From positions 349,991,111 through 350,055,110 of the forward strand of contig CM068367.1 of NCBI GenBank assembly GCA_034769895.1: a stretch of DNA of 64,000 nucleotides, read 5' to 3'. A program made the position numbers and the translations under genes. Below are positions 59,932 to 64,000 of this stretch, in pieces. Numbering within the stretch: position 1 is the stretch's first letter; every line of letters starts with the position of its first letter. This DNA is from Magicicada septendecula. Lineage: Eukaryota > Arthropoda > Insecta > Hemiptera > Cicadidae. Under the pieces are notes generated by a model. The model was given only the letters and a program-made list of their open reading frames with translations, did not search any database and was not told the origin of the DNA.

Positions 59932-60215
59932 GGATTTCGTTGTCCATGGCGTGTCCGTTACTTAACTCGGAATATAATACTATAATCGTTACTATAATCA
60001 CTATAATATTGACGACTCGGAACACAAAGTTTTTTATAAGTAAAAACGTAAAGTTTTACCTTACAGCCTAAACCGGCTTTCACCTATAGAAGGCTTCATC
60101 AGAGCCTCTGATGAAGCCTTCTATAGGTGAAAGCCGGTTTAGGCTGTAAGGTAAAATTTACGTTTTTACTTATAAAAAACTTTGTGTTCCGAGTCGTCAA
60201 TATTATAGTGATATT
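59932..60215. mobile_element. Foldback element with hammerhead-like arms (copy 3)
   Basis: Flanked by TAGTTAATTTGT (59920-59931 and 60216-60227). An unpaired leader of 65 bases is followed by arm 59997-60104, one spacer base and the inverted arm 60106-60212, with very few mismatches. Each arm has CTGATGA (plus strand 60108-60114), a GCCT/AGGT stem, GAAA (60129-60132) and a GCC/GGC stem (60133-60144). The leader and arms are homologous to copy 2 at 36954. Non-coding. Confidence 0.8.
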
Positions 60216-60227
60216 TAGTTAATTTGT

Positions 60228-61670
60228 AATCCAATTTACTATCACGTTACTGTTAATTCAGTTTACTATATATTTTTGTAAATGAGTATAGCTGTTGGTG
60301 TTTATTCCTCGTATGTATGTTAATTATATTTATTTGTTGGTTTGTTTAGATTTTTGATTTCTTTCATTGATTTTTCTATGATTCGGCGAATAAAATTATT
60401 CGCTATCTGCCTCAGATGTTTGAATAACACGGTTGTAATTTAGAAACAATTCTTTAATAAGTACCTTCGATTACCATCTCGAACGTACCGATTGAGGTTA
60501 TTTCTATTTTCGTAGTTATCTTCGGAAATACCACACGCTGACGTCTTCTTGGTCTTCTCTCATTCAGTGAGAATCGTATTAATTTAATACCTTCGAGAAA
60601 TAAAACACATGGAATTGTATTTGATAATAATAAAGTTCAATATTTATTTTATTCACGTTTTTGGAAAATTATGTATTCGATATTAACAATAGTATAGATC
60701 AATTCTGTCTCAGGGTTCGATTTCTTAATTTTTTAAATTAATATTATAATGTCAAGTTCTTGTGACTGCTATGCAAGGTTCATTTATATTAAAAGAAAAA
60801 ACAAGGAGTACATTACAGTACAAATATAGTAATACTTATCATCTAACACAACAGAAATGATGGTAATTAAAATTTAAAATACATTACTAGAAATCCTTTA
60901 ATTTAGTCTAACGCCGCAAAGCATCATGGGCTTGAAGAATTGACGAAGGCAATATGGAGTCTATTTGGTCGGCTGTTAATCGTGTGAAATGGTTACCCAC
61001 TGTTTTTATTAATAAAATAAATGTTACTAAGTGTTCACTGTTTATTACTTATATTTTCTTTGTGCAATAATGTTTTTATTGGTTGCAAATGTTGTTGGGT
61101 CGTTCTTAGTGTTGATAGTGATAAATTGTAGATTGGATATTACCTGTAGGTTAGTTGAACTTGTAGAGATATTGACTGTTTATTATTTAGTTTTATTTTA
61201 TTCTTCCTTCTTGTTAGTTGTTCCGTGCTTAGTTATATGTTCATTTTTAATACAATTTTTAATTAATTTTGGATATTATTTTTCATTAATTCAGTAAATT
61301 TTCTTCCTTCTCAGATTAGATTCCCTTATATAAATTTGGTCATTTTTGTATGTGCACTGAACTCAACCGAACTGTCTCGTGTCTAACAATAAAGTGTTTT
61401 TAATTTCTTCTTATTTCACTGAGTTGACCAGAAATTACTATGATCCTTATTGGTCCATTTTGTGAGGTTTAGGTGTCACATGACACCGGTTATAAAAAAT
61501 ACATTATTTTTATATTTTACACACAAATTACTCCTTAATTATTACATAATCAGACTTAATATAATTTACATGTTGTTTTTTTCTGGTAAAATTATGAACA
61601 ATTTGGTGCTGTAATTAAACTTTATTGCTGTTTTATTAATTAATTAGTTACATTTAATTTGAGGTGTATA
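60228..61670. other. Unassigned AT-rich sequence
   Basis: No convincing exon or repeat. A stretch at 61350-61400 has TATATAAATTTGG and AACAATAAAGTG, reminiscent of an LTR promoter and poly-A signal, but no paired repeat is seen. A hydrophobic open frame at 61031-61297 is probably chance. Confidence 0.4.
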
Positions 61671-61688
61671 TTAAGATATCGGGCGCCA

Positions 61689-63357
61689 TGTTGCAAACTG
61701 AAATACCACAAATATGTGTACTTACCTAAGGTCAGAATTCGTGTTATATGAACCAGAGTCGAGGAGTATATTACCTGAAATAATTCACTCGTTTTTTTGT
61801 TTGTTACCATTGACATTACCTTTTTATTAAAAGAAAAACTACGTACATATTGAAAAGACTACAGGTTACGCCATGTGGCGTTTCTCAAATATTACACCCC
61901 TACAACACTTTATCCCTCCAAAATAAATTGTGACATATCTCACTTTTTGAATGATAAATATAAATATATTTGTAATAAGAAATATCCAGTAACCTATATT
62001 CATCTCTATTTACCTTACTTGAATGAAGCACGTGGGTCACGTACACCATAATTATTGTACTTACCATAATTTGTGAATCTGGTTGTTTCAATCTTGTTAC
62101 TCTTATTTTTACCTAGGGTCCAAGGATTCGACTCAGCGAGATTGCTGACAGAGATGGTCACAGAAATGAGAATATGTTTATTGAAAACAGTTACCATCAA
62201 TCCTAATTTATTCAGTAATTTTGGTTAAGCGTGTACACATAATAACATTTTAACATGGCGGCCATTACTTATACTGGCTCTTTGTTATAAAACTTCTTTA
62301 TGTGCTATCAAACATTAATTCTAATTATGTAATATGCATTAGTTTCATGGTTAATTGACCTGTATGCTATTTACTTATCACTACCGCAAACCAACCCCCA
62401 TTTAGAAGTCGACATATAACGTTCACGCACTTCTCTCGCTCTCTCATCCATACATATAATTTTTAATTTACTTTCATTTGTGTACACATAATATCGGCAA
62501 TTTCGAATAAAAGAGCTCTTTAATTAAATTTTGGGTTTGTCACTTCCCTGGTTAAATAGTCTGGAAGTTCTAGTAGCGTCACATGTTGATTCCAAAGAAC
62601 GGAGAGGTTACATCTTTCTGAATACACTGATTCTACATTTACTTTTGAAAATATTACTTCACACTGTCTAGATTTTTTTGTAGTTAACACTGGTTTACAT
62701 TTTGATTACATTATTAATATTTTAAATCACTTAAACTGACTAATTCAGGCCAGCACAATTGTTAGCGTGTTATCGCCATGATGAATTTCTGCAGACTGGG
62801 ACAGACGTAATTGTTATGTCTAGCTTTCGTCTGTCCTTTACACTGAATTTACATGATGGTTATATTTACTGGTTAACACTGTTACTTGTGATTACATTTT
62901 GTTAATTCAAATAAAACACTAGCTGACTACTTTCGGCCAGCACAATTTTAACGTGTTACTGCCATAGTGATGTTCTGGCGACTGGGACGAATATTATGCA
63001 AATTTTACGTATGTGTGTGTGAGTAAACGTCATCGTTCTTTGTCTCTTGTTATATAATCGCCTTGTTAGTTACGTATTTTAATCACGTCATTGTTGTTTT
63101 AATGACGTTTGGCGTTGTTGGCCAATGAAACGGGAGCATGTAGCGCCGTTACTGGCGGCTGTAACCATTATAAGTCTTTTTATCTGCACGTACACTGCTG
63201 TCCTTGAAATTATTTTGTTGTCTCGGAACTGCGTCGTTGTAGGCAAAAACCAAGGGAAATTGTATTACCCATAGAAATGACTTTAAAAACATCGAAATAC
63301 CATAATTTACTACCTTGCATACCATACTTTTTATATCAGACTTTTTGTACTGTCACA
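61689..63357 (-). repeat. LTR of element V, with an internal tandem duplication
   Basis: Recognisably related to Y's LTR in blocks (CAGGGAAGTG near 62560, GCCGCCATGTT-like near 62262, the beginning TGTGACAG). At 1669 bases it is about 500 longer, partly because of a diverged direct duplication with a 187-base period. Confidence 0.65.
62680..63050 (-). repeat. 187-bp tandem duplication inside the V LTR
   Basis: GGCCAGCACAATT... GACTGGGAC occurs at 62748-62802 and again at 62935-62988, with flanking similarity (TTAACACTG, GATTACATT) extending the unit. Y's LTR has one counterpart. The two copies differ noticeably. Confidence 0.65.
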
Positions 63358-63406
63358 AAACCCCCTCAATGAAAGGTTTTGTGTCGAGACACAAAAACTT
63401 TCATTG
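63358..63406 (-). promoter_or_regulatory. Hairpin plus polypurine tract of element V
   Basis: Minus strand: CAATGAAAG and TTTTGTGT pair through a CTCG loop with ACACAAAA and CTTTCATTG, followed by AGGGGGTTT and the LTR. Same layout as in X, Y and W. Confidence 0.75.
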
Positions 63407-64000
63407 ACTCATTCACACCTTTCGAAAAGGATCAGCTCAGATATGGAGCCATAACCCCCTGTAGTGTTTCTATAAAAAAATTCAATCACTTACCCTTGGT
63501 CCAATGATGAGGTTCGCACCTTCTGACCTTACTGGACTTCTCCTGAGAGATCCCTACACCATAAGGCCATGAGGCACTTACGCTCCTGTTCTGACGCACC
63601 GGCCAGCTCAGGACCGCGGTCACCACACCATAAAACTCTGAAACATTCAATACAAATTTTAAAATAGTGGCCTTCTCTATATCCATATCCACAACTGATA
63701 TGTTTCCTCTTAGTACGTTGGTTTGCGTTTTGGGGCATTGGTTTGCTTAATTCTACAAGTTTCAAACAATGTATAACAAGAGTTAAGACAGAAAATTCCT
63801 GCTCTTTTAACAATCCGGTATCTAGTACACATTTCTGACTTCTGTCAATTATATTCACTCTCTTTATCACATGAAAACAATTTCTGTTAACCTAAACAAA
63901 CAATACATTTTACTGCTTTAGCAACAACCATTAACTCTAATATTTTACTTCATATAATCTTACAATATCTATATATCATGGCAAACAATTTTAAAGCTTT

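Larger units (their letters stand above)
61671..64000 (-). mobile_element. Element V: Y-related LTR retrotransposon, minus strand, runs off the right edge
   Basis: From the right edge leftwards on the minus strand: a 3' internal block closely matching Y's (GGACCAAGGGTAAGTG, CACTACAGGGGGTTATGG), the hairpin plus G5 tract, then an LTR from 63357 (TGTGACAGTAC) to 61689 (...GCAACA). Unexpectedly, TGGCGCCCGA, the first ten bases of Y's lysine-tRNA primer site, follows the LTR at 61688-61679. An LTR with a polypurine tract on one side and a primer site on the other suggests a tandem arrangement. No coding region is in view, so its state cannot be judged. Confidence 0.7.

Noticed and set aside
61031-61297. 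Hydrophobic 88-codon frame, possible membrane peptide
   Set aside because: T-rich low-complexity sequence with no start context, homologue or neighbouring gene.

Overview
The window is animal DNA, most likely from an insect with a large, AT-rich, repeat-laden genome. The evidence is introns with GT/AG borders, a piRNA-pathway gene, several mariner-type transposons, a Penelope-like element, non-LTR retrotransposon fragments and nested LTR retrotransposons. I cannot name the order. The only host gene I can support runs on the minus strand. Five exons (57442-57582, 56475-56606, 52678-52832, 34083-34217, 31807-31942) join in phase and encode the Tudor and post-Tudor part of a spindle-E/TDRD9-like protein. 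Upstream (helicase) and final exons are not seen, so the last intron in view is longer than 31 kb.

Region 1-30.8 kb is a repeat nest inside or downstream of that gene. A decayed LINE (2120-2660, 12212-13085, 30604-30812) was split by two LTR elements: Y (2661-12211, TSD AATT, a Ty3/gypsy element with gag and pol) and Z (13086-30599, TSD ATAT, long LTRs, a gag-like gene, no pol). Z was entered by W (18461-26362, TSD ACGA, no pol), and Z's left LTR by a small palindromic element (14658-14998). The sister LTR of Z still shows the empty site. The 3' end of a fourth LTR element (X, 1-2119) lies to the left. LTR divergence by eye is about 1.2% for Z, 0.9% for W and 0.6% for Y, so all are young and the order agrees with the nesting.

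Region 30.8-60.3 kb alternates spn-E exons with intronic repeats: a 5'-truncated Penelope-like element with a GIY-YIG domain; a mariner interrupted by a miniature LTR element (TRIM); a palindromic mariner derivative; an old gypsy element (40803-44892); a mariner interrupted by a 3.5 kb transposon whose transposase has an unusually wide D-E spacing (81 residues); a PIN-like nuclease/CXC gene remnant; Tigger/pogo remnants; and two more palindromic elements of the type seen in Z. Region 61.7-64 kb is the minus-strand 3' end of another LTR element (V) related to Y.

The most interesting signals are in RNA structure. (1) Y and W share a module of about 350 nt downstream of the coding region, with at least five helices in the same order, several supported by compensatory base changes. 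(2) X, Y, W and V each have a hairpin, mostly with a UUCG/CUCG loop, abutting the G-rich polypurine tract, again with compensatory changes. (3) Three palindromic elements with 12-15 bp target duplications carry a hammerhead-ribozyme-like core (CTGANGA, stem, GAAA), and a similar motif ends the Penelope-like element. W and Z have a related gag-like protein and no pol, and may be parasites of Y-like elements.
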